Shown one piece after another: positions 17,172 to 25,926 of a stretch of 64,000 nucleotides of DNA; position 1 is the first letter of the stretch, and every line of letters begins with the position of its first letter. The stretch is from contig CAJYXJ010000020.1 of assembly GCA_913778085.1 (NCBI GenBank), positions 1 to 64,000 of the forward strand, given 5' to 3'. The notes beneath the pieces were generated by a model. It ran no database searches, was not told the origin of the DNA, and saw only the letters and a list, made by a program, of their open reading frames with translations. The DNA comes from an uncultured Chryseobacterium sp. (lineage in GTDB: Bacteria > Bacteroidota > Bacteroidia > Flavobacteriales > Weeksellaceae). The position numbers and the translations under genes were made by a program.

Positions 17172-17735
17172 TCACTTAATTTCTGCCCGGATCCTGCTCA
17201 AGCTAACCTGTGTAATTCCCAAATAAGAAGCAATATGTCCCAGTTGCACCCTTCTTAAAAGATCAGGTTTGTCGCGCATCAGGTCTTTATACCTTTCCAG
17301 AGCAGTTTTAAACTGTCTTGAAATAATAAGTTCCTCGGTTTTTATAAGTTCCCGTTCGGCAAACTTCCGGCCCCAGTTGGCTATATGAACATCTTGATTG
17401 AACAGATCCCGCAGATTCTCGGTTTTCAGTTTATAAAGTTCGCATGATTCCAGCAATTCTATATTTTCATAACCCGGACTGTCTTCCACGTAACTTTTCA
17501 TGGAAACCACCGGCTCGCCTTCACTGCCGAACCAGAACGTAATGTCTTTTTCTTCCGCAGAAGCATAGGCACGCACAATTCCTTTTTTAATAAAATAAAT
17601 ATAAGGAATAACTTTTCCCGCTTCCATCAGGCAGAAATTCTTTGGTAAAGAAATCTCCTGGATTGATTCCTTTAAACTGATTTTCGATGAATCGGGAAGA
17701 GGATAAATACGGTCAAGAATTTCTTCAATAGTCAT
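17172..17735 (-). CDS. Crp/Fnr-family transcriptional regulator (1)
   Basis: About 187 residues from the ATG at 17735. A TTG-initiated extension to 17756 overlaps a perfect -7 promoter box and is rejected. An N-terminal cyclic-nucleotide-binding-like beta-barrel (about 25-120; IPYIYFIKKGIVRAYASAEE) is followed by a C-terminal helix-turn-helix (QLGHIASYLGITQVSLSRIR). The arginines that bind cAMP in Crp are not obvious, as usual in Bacteroidota. The SMR transporter lies 107 bp downstream on the same strand and could be its target, but this is only positional. Confidence 0.82.
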   Translation of the reverse strand: MTIEEILDRIYPLPDSSKISLKESIQEISLPKNFCLMEAGKVIPYIYFIKKGIVRAYASAEEKDITFWFGSEGEPVVSMKSYVEDSPGYENIELLESCELYKLKTENLRDLFNQDVHIANWGRKFAERELIKTEELIISRQFKTALERYKDLMRDKPDLLRRVQLGHIASYLGITQVSLSRIRAEIK

Positions 17736-17753
17736 ATGAAATCTGTAATAATT

Positions 17754-17761
17754 CAAAAATA
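17754..17761 (-). promoter_or_regulatory. -7 promoter box for the Crp-like regulator
   Basis: TATTTTTG on the - strand, an exact TAnnTTTG match, 18 bp before the ATG at 17735. Confidence 0.55.
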
Positions 17762-17838
17762 TCGGTTTTCAGCCATTATGTGAAGCATTATCATGATCAA
17801 TATTCAAATTATTTTAAAAAATATTGAAATATTTAAGC

Positions 17839-17850
17839 CTAAACGTTTAA
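17839..17850. promoter_or_regulatory. Predicted LacI-family operator, upstream copy
   Basis: CTAAACGTTTAA contains the palindrome TAAACGTTTA with a central CG, typical of LacI-family sites. The same core recurs at 19093-19104 before the kinase gene. Assignment to the adjacent LacI-type regulator is inferred. The rest of the 340-bp gap is AT-rich and holds no gene. Confidence 0.6.
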
Positions 17851-18026
17851 CCAAAATATGTTCCGGAAGCTTGCCGGATGTTCATAATAAATTAACAATA
17901 AATTTAAATAAGAAAGAGGGTGTAACGTAAACGTAAGATAATGAGTTGATTATATATTAAAATACCATGAATTAAAAAATGTGCGAAAATACAATAATTT
18001 TTATACCAGCCAAAAAAATGGGGCTA

Positions 18027-18058
18027 TTGTTTTGTATGCATTTTATGAAATATTTTTG
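18027..18058 (+). promoter_or_regulatory. Promoter of the LacI-type regulator (TTG-N21-TATTTTTG)
   Basis: TTG at 18027-18029 and TATTTTTG at 18051-18058 are spaced by 21 bp, matching the Bacteroidota -33/-7 pattern, and end 17 bp before the ATG. Confidence 0.65.
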
Positions 18059-18075
18059 TCTCTGAAAATAACTGT

Positions 18076-19074
18076 ATGAAAAGAGCTTCTATTAAAGACA
18101 TAGCCAGAATTGCCGGTGTTTCCGTGGCAACCGTATCCTATGTCCTGAATAAAAAGGAAGGAAGCCGGATCAGCGACGCTACAAAGGAAAAAATTCTTGA
18201 AGTCGCAAAATCCATCAATTACATCCCCAATAAGATTGCTAAAAGCTTAAAGATGAGCAAAAGTAAGCTTATCGGCCTTATCGTTGCAGATATTTCCAAT
18301 GATTTTTACTCGAACATCGCCCGCAACATTGAAGACGAGGCCATGAAGCTCGGTTATACGCTGCTGATCGGAAGCTGCGACGAAAATCCTGAAAAATTTC
18401 AAAAACTTACCGAACTTTTCTCCGAACATCAGGTGGACGGCATGATCGTTGCGCCGGTAGTAGACTCGGATGAAGCCATCAATAAGCTGATTGCTGAGGA
18501 ATATCCGATTGTTACCATCGACCGTTACCTCAAAAACGTCAGCCTTCCCGGCGTGATGATCAACAATGCTGAAATTTCGGCGTATGTTTGTGATCAGCTC
18601 ACCGAAAAGAAGTTTGATGAGATTATTTATGTAGGCTACAATACCGAACTTCCGCATTTGCTTGACCGGCAGAAAGGCTTTGAAGAAAGAATTAAAAGTT
18701 CCGGTATTCCCATGAAAAAAATACTGATCGGCATTCAGAATATTACCGCAGAAATGAATGAAAAACTTAACGGGAATATTAACCTTAAGAAGAAAACAGC
18801 CATTTATTTTTCCAGCAATAAACTCGGTATTGCCGGGCTGAGAAACCTGAACGACCACCATATCCGTGTTCCCGAAGAAGTTTCCGTAATCGCATTTGAT
18901 GAGACGGAAGCCTATCACCTTTTCCCGACGGATATCAGTTTTGTACAGCAGCCGCTGATCGATATGGCAAAAGAGTCCGTAAAGCTTTTAGATCAGCAGA
19001 TTAATCATTATACACCTGATGGAGAAAGAATTACTCTTCAGGCAAAATATATGGAACGAAATTCTGTACAATAA
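18076..19074 (+). CDS. LacI-family transcriptional regulator
   Basis: A 332-residue protein. The N-terminal DNA-binding domain (SIKDIARIAGVSVATVSYVL, residues 4-23, plus the hinge helix NKIAKSLKMSKSKLIGLIV) is followed by a periplasmic-binding-protein-like sugar sensor (about 60-330). Such proteins usually repress catabolic genes until a sugar binds. It is followed by a fructokinase-like kinase, an MFS sugar symporter, a porin and an epimerase on the same strand. A palindromic operator lies between it and the kinase. The inducer is probably a ketohexose (inference). Confidence 0.92.
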   Translation: MKRASIKDIARIAGVSVATVSYVLNKKEGSRISDATKEKILEVAKSINYIPNKIAKSLKMSKSKLIGLIVADISNDFYSNIARNIEDEAMKLGYTLLIGSCDENPEKFQKLTELFSEHQVDGMIVAPVVDSDEAINKLIAEEYPIVTIDRYLKNVSLPGVMINNAEISAYVCDQLTEKKFDEIIYVGYNTELPHLLDRQKGFEERIKSSGIPMKKILIGIQNITAEMNEKLNGNINLKKKTAIYFSSNKLGIAGLRNLNDHHIRVPEEVSVIAFDETEAYHLFPTDISFVQQPLIDMAKESVKLLDQQINHYTPDGERITLQAKYMERNSVQ

Positions 19075-19092
19075 AAAAATTTAAAAGATTAA

Positions 19093-19104
19093 TTAAACGT
19101 TTAA
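19093..19104. promoter_or_regulatory. Predicted LacI-family operator before the kinase gene
   Basis: TTAAACGTTTAA is a perfect 12-bp palindrome ending 4 bp before the kinase ATG (19109), a good position to block expression of the catabolic genes. Confidence 0.7.
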
Positions 19105-19108
19105 CCTT

Positions 19109-20014
19109 ATGATAAATAATAAAGAACCGTATGTCGTGTGTTTCGGAGAAGTACTTTGGGATATTTTTCCCGAAGGATCCAGAGCAGGAGGAGCACCATT
19201 CAACGCCGCTTACAATATCCACAAAATGGGGATCGGTGTAAAAATGCTGAGCAGAATAGGAAATGATGAGCTGGGACACAAACTGGAAGATCAGATCAAA
19301 AGCTGGGGCATCACGACCGATTATATTCAGGTGGATGACGAAAAGCCGACCAGCACCGTGCTGGCGAAGATCGATCAGCATAATGAAGCCACGTATGAGA
19401 TCATCAACCACGTAGCATGGGATTATATCGAACTGCTGCCTGAGCACAAAGAATTGGTGTCCAATGCAGAAGCATTTGTTTTCGGAAGCCTTTCTGCAAG
19501 AAACGAAAAAACAAGAGAAACTCTTCTTCAGCTGCTGGAATATGCCAAACTGAAAATTTTCGACGTAAATTTCAGGCCGCCTTTTATTGATGTCGAACTT
19601 ATTAAAGCCCTTTTGCATAAAGCCGATATCGTAAAGATGAACAAGGCGGAAATGCGGGAAATCATGGCCTATTTCGGTGAAGAATACCGAAGCGAGGACG
19701 AAAGTGCGGCATTTATCCAAAACCATTTTAATATCAGTGAGATTGTCCTCACCAAAGGAAGCAAGGGAGCACGGTACTTTGTCGGAAACCAGAATTACGG
19801 ATTTTCGGCCGTTCCCATTACCATTGCAGATACAGTTGGAAGCGGCGATGCTTTCCTTTCAGGATTTATTTCAAAAAGAATTAAAGGGGAAAGCCCGGAA
19901 GAAATCATGAACCAGGCTATCTCTTTAGGGGCGTTTATTACTTCCAAATCCGGAGCATGTCCGGATTATGACCCGTCTGAATTTAATAATTTCAAAGTTC
20001 AGCATACCGTTTAG
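19109..20014 (+). CDS. PfkB-family carbohydrate kinase, probable fructokinase
   Basis: A 301-residue protein. PfkB signatures are visible: the N-terminal CFGEVLWDIFPEG and GGAPFNAAYNIHKMG (substrate and lid region), and the C-terminal DTVGSGDAFLSGF with the catalytic Asp (about residue 249) and the anion hole. It phosphorylates a sugar with ATP; the FGEVLWD / GGAPFN pattern is typical of fructokinases. It sits in the LacI-controlled sugar locus directly downstream of a palindromic operator. Its stop codon lies inside a 7-bp inverted repeat (20007-20021). Confidence 0.88.
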   Translation: MINNKEPYVVCFGEVLWDIFPEGSRAGGAPFNAAYNIHKMGIGVKMLSRIGNDELGHKLEDQIKSWGITTDYIQVDDEKPTSTVLAKIDQHNEATYEIINHVAWDYIELLPEHKELVSNAEAFVFGSLSARNEKTRETLLQLLEYAKLKIFDVNFRPPFIDVELIKALLHKADIVKMNKAEMREIMAYFGEEYRSEDESAAFIQNHFNISEIVLTKGSKGARYFVGNQNYGFSAVPITIADTVGSGDAFLSGFISKRIKGESPEEIMNQAISLGAFITSKSGACPDYDPSEFNNFKVQHTV

Positions 20015-20021
20015 TAAACGG
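20007..20021. repeat. Perfect inverted repeat across the kinase stop codon
   Basis: CCGTTTA-G-TAAACGG. The one-base loop is too short for a good hairpin, so it may be a protein-binding palindrome, or chance. Another hairpin (CCTGCTT / AAGCAGG) follows at about 20057-20079. Confidence 0.45.
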
Positions 20022-20152
20022 AAGGATACGGCATAAGATAAATTTCAATTTTCAGCTTCCTGCTTCGTAAAAAGCAGGGACAGTTTATCTTGTGCTTTAT
20101 CGGAACTTATGTTCAATATTCATTTATATTTTAATCTGTAAAAAACATACTT

Positions 20153-21400
20153 ATGAAATCGGCAAAATTTACCGAGAAGAAGTACCTGGTGGTACTGGCT
20201 TTTGTAACCTCCCTGTTTTTTTTCTGGGCTATTGCCCTTACGATGGGTGATGTTCTGAATAAACATTTTCAAAATGTTCTACATATTTCAAAATCAAAAT
20301 CCGGCCTGGTTCAGCTTTCCATATTCGGAGCATATGCACTGATGGGAATTCCTGCCGGCCTATTTATGAAAAGGTTCGGATATAAAATGGGCGTTATTTT
20401 AGGCCTTACTTTATTTGCAGGAGGATGTTTCCTCTTTGTTCCGGCAGCCAATATGGCATCTTTTGATTTTTTCAGGGTAGCACTTTTCATCCTTGCTTTG
20501 GGAATGGCCACGCTGGAAACCGTAGCACACCCTTTTGTCGCCTCATTAGGTGATGAGAGAACAAGCGATCAAAGGGTAAACTTTGCGCAGTCTTTCAACG
20601 GATTGGGCGCAATTGTAGGACCGTTATTGGGCGGTTTTTTTATCTTCAGCGGAACCGGCGGCGACCAGTCGCTGGATTCTGTAAAAACCCTTTATACCTG
20701 GATCGGAATTGTGGTGCTGGTATTGGTGTTTATTTTTGCATTTATCAAAGTGCCGGACCTGAAAGACCCGCATGCTGAAGAAACGGAAATCCTTGAACAT
20801 GCCACCGGCGAAGATCATCATCATGACCGGGTAGATACCAATGCACCACTTTGGAAGCAGAGACATTTTGTATTTGCTGTGATTGCACAGTTTTTCAATA
20901 TTGCGGCGCAGGGCGGAACCTGGGCGTTCTTCATCAATTACGGAGTGGAAAAAATGCATCTTCAGGAAACACAGGCTTCTTATTATTTTTCGCTGAGCAT
21001 GGCGATGATGATGGTCGGAAGATTCATCGGTACTTTTCTGATGCGTTATATTGCCCCGAATAAAGTGCTTGCTATTTTCACAGCCTGCAATATTGTTCTT
21101 TGTGTGATTATTTCCCAGAGTTTCGGATGGGCTTCCTTTGTCAGCCTGATCCTGCTGAATTTATTCCTGAGCGTGATGTATCCTACCATTTTCAGTTTAG
21201 GATTAAAAAAACTGGGAGGAAAAGTTCACCAGGCTTCTTCATTCCTCGTAATGGCGATGTTCGGCGGTGCGTTCTTCACGCCGATCATGGGTAAAATTGC
21301 TGAAACGGATGTTGCTCATGCCTATCTGTTACCGATTATCTGCTACATCATCATCATTTTATTTGCTGTGAAATTTTACAAGCCTAAAACTTTAAAGTAA
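20153..21400 (+). CDS. MFS sugar:H+ symporter, FucP-like
   Basis: A 415-residue, 12-helix major facilitator with a His-rich cytoplasmic loop (EDHHHD, about residue 220). The N-terminal FFWAIALTMGDVLNKHFQ, LVQLSIFGAYALMGIPAGL and QSFNGLGAIVGPLLGG stretches match the FucP / glucose-galactose transporter group. It would bring sugar across the inner membrane with protons. It is co-directional with the kinase and only 6 bp ahead of the porin gene, so transporter and porin are surely co-transcribed. The substrate is likely fructose or an epimer, from context. Confidence 0.88.
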   Translation: MKSAKFTEKKYLVVLAFVTSLFFFWAIALTMGDVLNKHFQNVLHISKSKSGLVQLSIFGAYALMGIPAGLFMKRFGYKMGVILGLTLFAGGCFLFVPAANMASFDFFRVALFILALGMATLETVAHPFVASLGDERTSDQRVNFAQSFNGLGAIVGPLLGGFFIFSGTGGDQSLDSVKTLYTWIGIVVLVLVFIFAFIKVPDLKDPHAEETEILEHATGEDHHHDRVDTNAPLWKQRHFVFAVIAQFFNIAAQGGTWAFFINYGVEKMHLQETQASYYFSLSMAMMMVGRFIGTFLMRYIAPNKVLAIFTACNIVLCVIISQSFGWASFVSLILLNLFLSVMYPTIFSLGLKKLGGKVHQASSFLVMAMFGGAFFTPIMGKIAETDVAHAYLLPIICYIIIILFAVKFYKPKTLK

Positions 21401-21406
21401 AATTAA

Positions 21407-22813
21407 ATGATCAGAAATATATATCTAAGAGCTTGCCTGCTTGTACTGATGATGTTCAGCCAGGCAGCCTTTGCACAGATTGTTATCACCAACAAGAAGT
21501 TTTCATTCGGAACCACGGGGAGAATCGGGGCAGGCTATTCCCCGAATGCAGACGGCAGAACAGGTAGGCAATTGAATCTGAATAATCAGGGTTCACTTGG
21601 CGGACGGATGGACCAGGGCGATTATGTGGATTTCCTGCCGACCTTTCATTTTACACCTGTGGTGGGCGACAGTGCCAGGAAAACGAAGATCGACATGCAA
21701 GCCAGGCTGAGCTTTTATTCCGGCGGTACTTTCCTTGGGAATGTAGATACCAAGTCGAACCAAGGAATGATTGTGGCTTTGCCTGAAGCCTTCGTGGAAG
21801 CACGCAACATCATGGGCAGCGATTGGGATGTCTGGGCAGGTTCCCGTTGGCTCCGTTTCGACGACGTGCATATTGCGGATTACTTTTATTTTGACGACCA
21901 TTCGGCAACAGGCTGGGGTGTACGGCATAAAAACACGAGGTTTTCCATGTTTTTCCCAGCAGCCATCGATACGGCAGCGAGCAATTCAACGCCTTATTCT
22001 TATACGAATGTCATCAGCGGAGGAAAAAATCTGATTTACCGGCAGCGGGAAGTATTTGTACTGGAACAGATCATCCTGTTTAAAAATACTGACCAAAAGG
22101 TAAAATTGCTGGCTGAATTCCATACGGTAGATAAATCCGGGAAAAATTCCGTAGAGCAGTATCCGGCAGATCACGGCTGGGTGCTGGGCGCAAAATTAAG
22201 TTCGACGCTTAAAACCAGATTGCCGGGTTCGTTTAATCAGATTTCCGTCCGTTACGGATCGGGAATCGCCAATGGCGGAGACAGCGGAAATACCCAGACC
22301 TGGAGGACATATGGAGCGCCTGATGAATTTACAGGAACTTATAAAGGCGCTTATTCCCTGACGGCGGTTGAACATATTTTGCTGAATCTTTCCAACCGCT
22401 GGTCTTTAAACGGTTATGCCGTTTACACCCGGAGCAAAGGCGGTGCGGACAGTGATAAAGCCGTGGATTATTATAAAAGGGAAATTTTTAATAAAAAGTC
22501 CGAGTTCAATACCGGTATAAGAGCTACGTATTATTTCAACAACTGGTTTCACATTCTTACGGAACTTCACTATGCCCAACGGAAAGACGGCAGCCAGGAT
22601 CCTGCGTCGATGGTAAAATTCGTATTGGCGCCAACGATTGTACCGACAGCGGAAAGAAGCGTCTGGGCAAGGCCGCACATCCGGTTTATTGCGGAGGTTT
22701 CCAGATACAACGATCAGGCGATGAACAGCCTGTATTCACCTTTCCTGCAGCAGTCCGGAGCCAAAAGGTTCGGAACGTATTTAGGCGTGAGAGCAGAATG
22801 GTGGGTATTTTAA
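21407..22813 (+). CDS. Outer-membrane carbohydrate porin-like beta-barrel protein
   Basis: A 468-residue protein with a Sec signal peptide (cleavage probably after AAFA, residue 23) and a long series of amphipathic beta-strands with aromatic ends, closing in the C-terminal LGVRAEWWVF typical of beta-barrel outer-membrane proteins. The strand layout resembles maltoporin-like sugar porins. There is no TonB box or plug domain, so it should be a passive channel. It starts 6 bp after the MFS symporter stop, which links the outer- and inner-membrane steps of uptake. Confidence 0.75.
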   Translation: MIRNIYLRACLLVLMMFSQAAFAQIVITNKKFSFGTTGRIGAGYSPNADGRTGRQLNLNNQGSLGGRMDQGDYVDFLPTFHFTPVVGDSARKTKIDMQARLSFYSGGTFLGNVDTKSNQGMIVALPEAFVEARNIMGSDWDVWAGSRWLRFDDVHIADYFYFDDHSATGWGVRHKNTRFSMFFPAAIDTAASNSTPYSYTNVISGGKNLIYRQREVFVLEQIILFKNTDQKVKLLAEFHTVDKSGKNSVEQYPADHGWVLGAKLSSTLKTRLPGSFNQISVRYGSGIANGGDSGNTQTWRTYGAPDEFTGTYKGAYSLTAVEHILLNLSNRWSLNGYAVYTRSKGGADSDKAVDYYKREIFNKKSEFNTGIRATYYFNNWFHILTELHYAQRKDGSQDPASMVKFVLAPTIVPTAERSVWARPHIRFIAEVSRYNDQAMNSLYSPFLQQSGAKRFGTYLGVRAEWWVF

Positions 22814-23055
22814 AAGTCGGTCTAAAAGCCGGTGATGATTTTTAAACATTAAGAAATTAAGATCCTTTTATCTTTAAAAATCAAATCTTTGATAGCTCAC
22901 TTTATTTACTGAAATTAATTTTGAAGAGAAAAAGTTTCTTATCGAAGTGAAGAATAAACAAAGTTTATTTTTATTAAGAAAAAGAAGAAGACTACAGAAC
23001 ATTTTCTGAATGAAAATTTAGACAGACTTTAAATAATTTAAAATAAAAATTAAAA

Positions 23056-23895
23056 ATGAATATAAAATTCGGAGCATCACTGCTTTCGTGGATCACTCCG
23101 GTGTGGAATCCCGAAGCCGGAAAATATGCCATTGAGAAAACCGCAAAGGCGGGATTCGATCTCATTGAGATCTTGCTTCCGCCATCGATGGAATTTAACG
23201 CTAAAGAAGTGAAACAGCAGCTTAAAACTCATCAGCTTGAAGTAGTTTGTTCCCTGAATCTTCCTAAAGAAGCCCATATCGCCTTTTACCCCGAAGCAGC
23301 TGAAAATCTGATCAGACAGGCAGTTAATAAGACTTACGAACTGGAAACCGATTTCCTGGGCGGTGTTCTGCACGGCGGAATTGGTGTTTTTTCAGGAAAT
23401 CCTTTAACGGATGCAGAGGCTGAAATCATTACACAGGTCTGGAGCCATGTCGCGGATTATGCCAGAGAGAAAGGCGTTAGTATCGGAATCGAGCCGATCA
23501 ACCGTTATGAAACCTATGTTTGCAACACGGCAGAAAATGTAATGGATCTGATTTCAAAAACAGGAAAAGACAATTTATACCTTCATCTCGATACCTTCCA
23601 CATGAATATTGAGGAAAACAACTTTTATGATCCGGTTATCCTGGCCGGTAAAAAGCTTAAGCACATCCACATGACGGAATCCCACCGCGGAATGCTTGGT
23701 GAAGGAAGCGTGAACTGGGATCAGCTGTTTGCCGCTTTAAAGGAAATTGATTTTGACGGGAATCTTGTGCTGGAAAACTTCTCGTCGTCCGTACCCGGCA
23801 TGCAGCAGATGGTTTCCTTATGGCAGAAATCACTGCACGATGCCGATGCCCTCGCAAAAGGAAGTCTGAATTTCATAAAAAGCCGTTGCCTGTAA
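23056..23895 (+). CDS. Sugar epimerase, D-tagatose/D-psicose 3-epimerase-like TIM barrel
   Basis: A 279-residue AP-endonuclease-2-like barrel. Metal ligands of the ketose 3-epimerases can be read: Glu in GIEPINRYETY, Asp in LHLDTFHMNIEE, His in HIHMTESHRG and Glu in LVLENFSS. The EPINRYETY and DTFHMNIEE motifs are close to those of tagatose/psicose 3-epimerases, although hydroxypyruvate or other sugar-phosphate isomerases remain possible. Placed after the uptake genes and a fructokinase, it would convert a rare ketohexose into fructose. It is 242 bp from the porin; that gap is AT-rich without a clear promoter box. A terminator follows. Confidence 0.8.
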   Translation: MNIKFGASLLSWITPVWNPEAGKYAIEKTAKAGFDLIEILLPPSMEFNAKEVKQQLKTHQLEVVCSLNLPKEAHIAFYPEAAENLIRQAVNKTYELETDFLGGVLHGGIGVFSGNPLTDAEAEIITQVWSHVADYAREKGVSIGIEPINRYETYVCNTAENVMDLISKTGKDNLYLHLDTFHMNIEENNFYDPVILAGKKLKHIHMTESHRGMLGEGSVNWDQLFAALKEIDFDGNLVLENFSSSVPGMQQMVSLWQKSLHDADALAKGSLNFIKSRCL

Positions 23896-23918
23896 ATGAA
23901 GCAGAAGCATAAATAATA

Positions 23919-23953
23919 AAAAGCCTTTCCAATCTTTGGGAAGGGCTTTTTGG
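23919..23953 (+). terminator. Terminator closing the sugar locus
   Basis: AAAAAGCCTTTCC and GGGAAGGGCTTTTT form a stem with a T-run, shortly after the epimerase gene. Confidence 0.85.
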
Positions 23954-23995
23954 TTTAAATCTTCAGGATTAGCCGAAAGACCGGTTTAGTTTTAT

Positions 23996-24003
23996 TAACT
24001 TTG
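23996..24003 (+). promoter_or_regulatory. -7 promoter box for era
   Basis: TAACTTTG, an exact TAnnTTTG match, 19 bp before the era ATG. Confidence 0.6.
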
Positions 24004-24022
24004 CATTTCTTAATATTATTTT

Positions 24023-24898
24023 ATGCACAAAGCAGGATTTGTAAATATAGTGGGAAAGCCGAATGCCGGAAAATCGACCTTGTTGAACCAACTGATGGGA
24101 GAGAAGCTGGCCATTGTAACCCAGAAGGCTCAGACCACCCGTCACAGGATTTTTGGAATTTATAACGAGGAAGATTTGCAGATCGTATTTTCCGATACGC
24201 CGGGCGTACTGGATCCCAAATACGGATTGCAGGAAAAGATGATGGATTTCGTAAAAGATTCCCTTCAGGATGCAGACGTTTTCCTGTTTATCGTAGATGT
24301 AACCGACAAGGCCGAACCTTCCGAATTTCTGATCGATAAACTGAATAAAATCCCGGTACCTGTTTTACTGTTGTTAAATAAAGTAGACCAGACCAACCAG
24401 GAAGGCCTTGAAAAGCTCGTTGAAACCTGGCATGAAAGGATTCCGAAGGCGGAAATCCTTCCTATTTCTGCCCTGAATGCTTTCAATACCGATATCATCC
24501 TTCCGAAGATCAAATCTTTGCTGCCGGAAAACCCGCCGTATTACGATAAAGACCAATACACGGACAAGCCGGAACGGTTCTTTGTGAATGAAGCCATCCG
24601 TGAGAAAATTTTGCTGAACTACGAAAAAGAGATTCCGTATTCCGTGGAAGTGGTAACTGAACAGTTCAAGGAGAAAGAGGGGATTATTTTCATCGATTCC
24701 ATCATTTATGTAGAGCGTGATACCCAAAAAGGGATTATCATCGGGCACAAAGGGGAAGCCATTAAGAAAGTGGGGACCGAATCCAGAATGGACCTGGAGA
24801 AATTTTTCAATAAGAAAATCCATCTGAACCTTTTTGTAAAAGTGAAAAAAGACTGGAGGAAAAATGACAGGGACCTGAAAAATTTCGGGTACCGGTAG
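24023..24898 (+). CDS. era: GTPase Era
   Basis: The 291-residue length is standard. The GTPase domain (residues 1-170) shows G1 GKPNAGKSTLL, G2 QTTRHRI, G3 DTPG and G4 NKVD. The C-terminal KH domain contains IIIGHKGEAIKKVG (about 235-250). Era binds the 3' end of 16S rRNA and assists 30S subunit maturation. It has its own promoter box. DoxX follows 67 bp downstream. Confidence 0.97.
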   Translation: MHKAGFVNIVGKPNAGKSTLLNQLMGEKLAIVTQKAQTTRHRIFGIYNEEDLQIVFSDTPGVLDPKYGLQEKMMDFVKDSLQDADVFLFIVDVTDKAEPSEFLIDKLNKIPVPVLLLLNKVDQTNQEGLEKLVETWHERIPKAEILPISALNAFNTDIILPKIKSLLPENPPYYDKDQYTDKPERFFVNEAIREKILLNYEKEIPYSVEVVTEQFKEKEGIIFIDSIIYVERDTQKGIIIGHKGEAIKKVGTESRMDLEKFFNKKIHLNLFVKVKKDWRKNDRDLKNFGYR

Positions 24899-24965
24899 AC
24901 TAAAAAGAGCCTGAAAGCCGTTGTATTAAAAGATTTTTGTTATCTTTAACTTTAAATCTCTTTCA

Positions 24966-25394
24966 ATGAACTACACAAGCTCAACAAATTCTGATTCGGT
25001 GGTCAAAGATATTGCGTTATTGGTGGTGAGGGTGTTTATCGGTTTTGCCATGCTGTCCCACGGATTCCCCAAGCTGCAGATGCTGATCGACGGAAAAAGT
25101 GATTTCTACGATTTCCTTGGAATGGGTCCGCAATTATCTCTCGGACTGACCGTCTTTGCTGAATTTGTCTGTTCTATCTTTCTGATCCTGGGGCTTTTCT
25201 CAAGGATCGCATTAGGATTTCTCATCTTTACGATGGTCATTGCCGGATTTGTAGTCCATTCAGCAGATCCTTTTGCCAAACAGGAAATGAGCCTGGTGTA
25301 CCTGGCGGTTTACCTTCTTCTGATGGTATTCGGCGTAGGAAAAGTTTCTGTAGATTATATGATTGAAAAACGGAAAAGAGCCAACGACTGGTAA
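24966..25394 (+). CDS. DoxX-family membrane protein
   Basis: A 142-residue protein with four membrane helices. The first helix region, VFIGFAMLSHGFPKLQML, and the later LTVFAEFVCSIFLILGLFSR are typical of DoxX proteins. The role is uncertain; relatives are linked to redox stress or quinone chemistry. A decayed copy of its 3' third lies about 125 bp downstream. The hairpin after the stop codon probably ends the transcript. Confidence 0.85.
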   Translation: MNYTSSTNSDSVVKDIALLVVRVFIGFAMLSHGFPKLQMLIDGKSDFYDFLGMGPQLSLGLTVFAEFVCSIFLILGLFSRIALGFLIFTMVIAGFVVHSADPFAKQEMSLVYLAVYLLLMVFGVGKVSVDYMIEKRKRANDW

Positions 25395-25414
25395 TCCAAT
25401 TTAAAATATAAATT

Positions 25415-25446
25415 AAAAGGGCGGTAAGTTTTACTGCTCTTTTTTG
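25415..25446 (+). terminator. Probable terminator after doxX
   Basis: AAAAGGGCGGTAA / TTACTGCTCTTTTTT pair with mismatches and end in a T-run. Confidence 0.6.
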
Positions 25447-25518
25447 TTATCATTAAACCTTGAAGGTTTGTTTACCAGATAGATTAAATTCGAGTCTGGT
25501 TTTCTCATGCACTAAAAA

Positions 25519-25647
25519 CCTTTTGCCAAGCAGGAAATAAGCCTCGTTATCTCGCAGTCTATCTTCTCCTGATTGTTTGTTTTCGGAATGGGAAAAGTAT
25601 CGGTGGATTATATAATCGAAAAGCGGAAAGGTGTTAACTATTGGTAA
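25519..25647 (+). pseudogene. Decayed copy of the 3' end of doxX
   Basis: From CCTTTTGCCAAGCAGGAAAT to TATTGGTAA this stretch matches codons ~101-142 of the intact doxX (25267-25394) base by base with scattered substitutions. A 1-bp deletion near 25546 and an insertion of a few bases near 25580 destroy the frame. The remaining residues read like PFAKQEISL...YLLLI...GMGKVSVDYIIEKRKG.NYW. It is most simply the remnant of a tandem duplication. The rest of the gap to 25926 is AT-rich, with a CTTTGCG-type repeat at about 25790 and no gene. Confidence 0.85.
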
Positions 25648-25926
25648 TGTTTTAAATACAAGAATAGAGTGGCTAATCTTAAAGCCTATCTATTATATTA
25701 AACTAATTTAAAGGTCAAATAAAAATATATATTGCTGTCATTTGCTGAATGAAATGCCTTTGCGAGCGAAAATTTACTTTATTTTAAATAAGATATTCTT
25801 TGCGTGCATAGCGTTTAATCTCAATCCTTCCGTATTTCCGTCCTGATACTGATGAAAAATCCCAAACCCACAACCTTTTGCTATCGGAATAAAATTCATT
25901 AAATTCGTGCAAATCGAAATTATATT

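Noticed and set aside
18247-18918. 223-codon - strand frame in the LacI-type gene
   Set aside because: The + strand encodes a clear LacI-family protein; the opposite frame has no recognisable domain.
19031-19726. 231-codon - strand frame across the kinase gene
   Set aside because: Shadow of the PfkB-family kinase.
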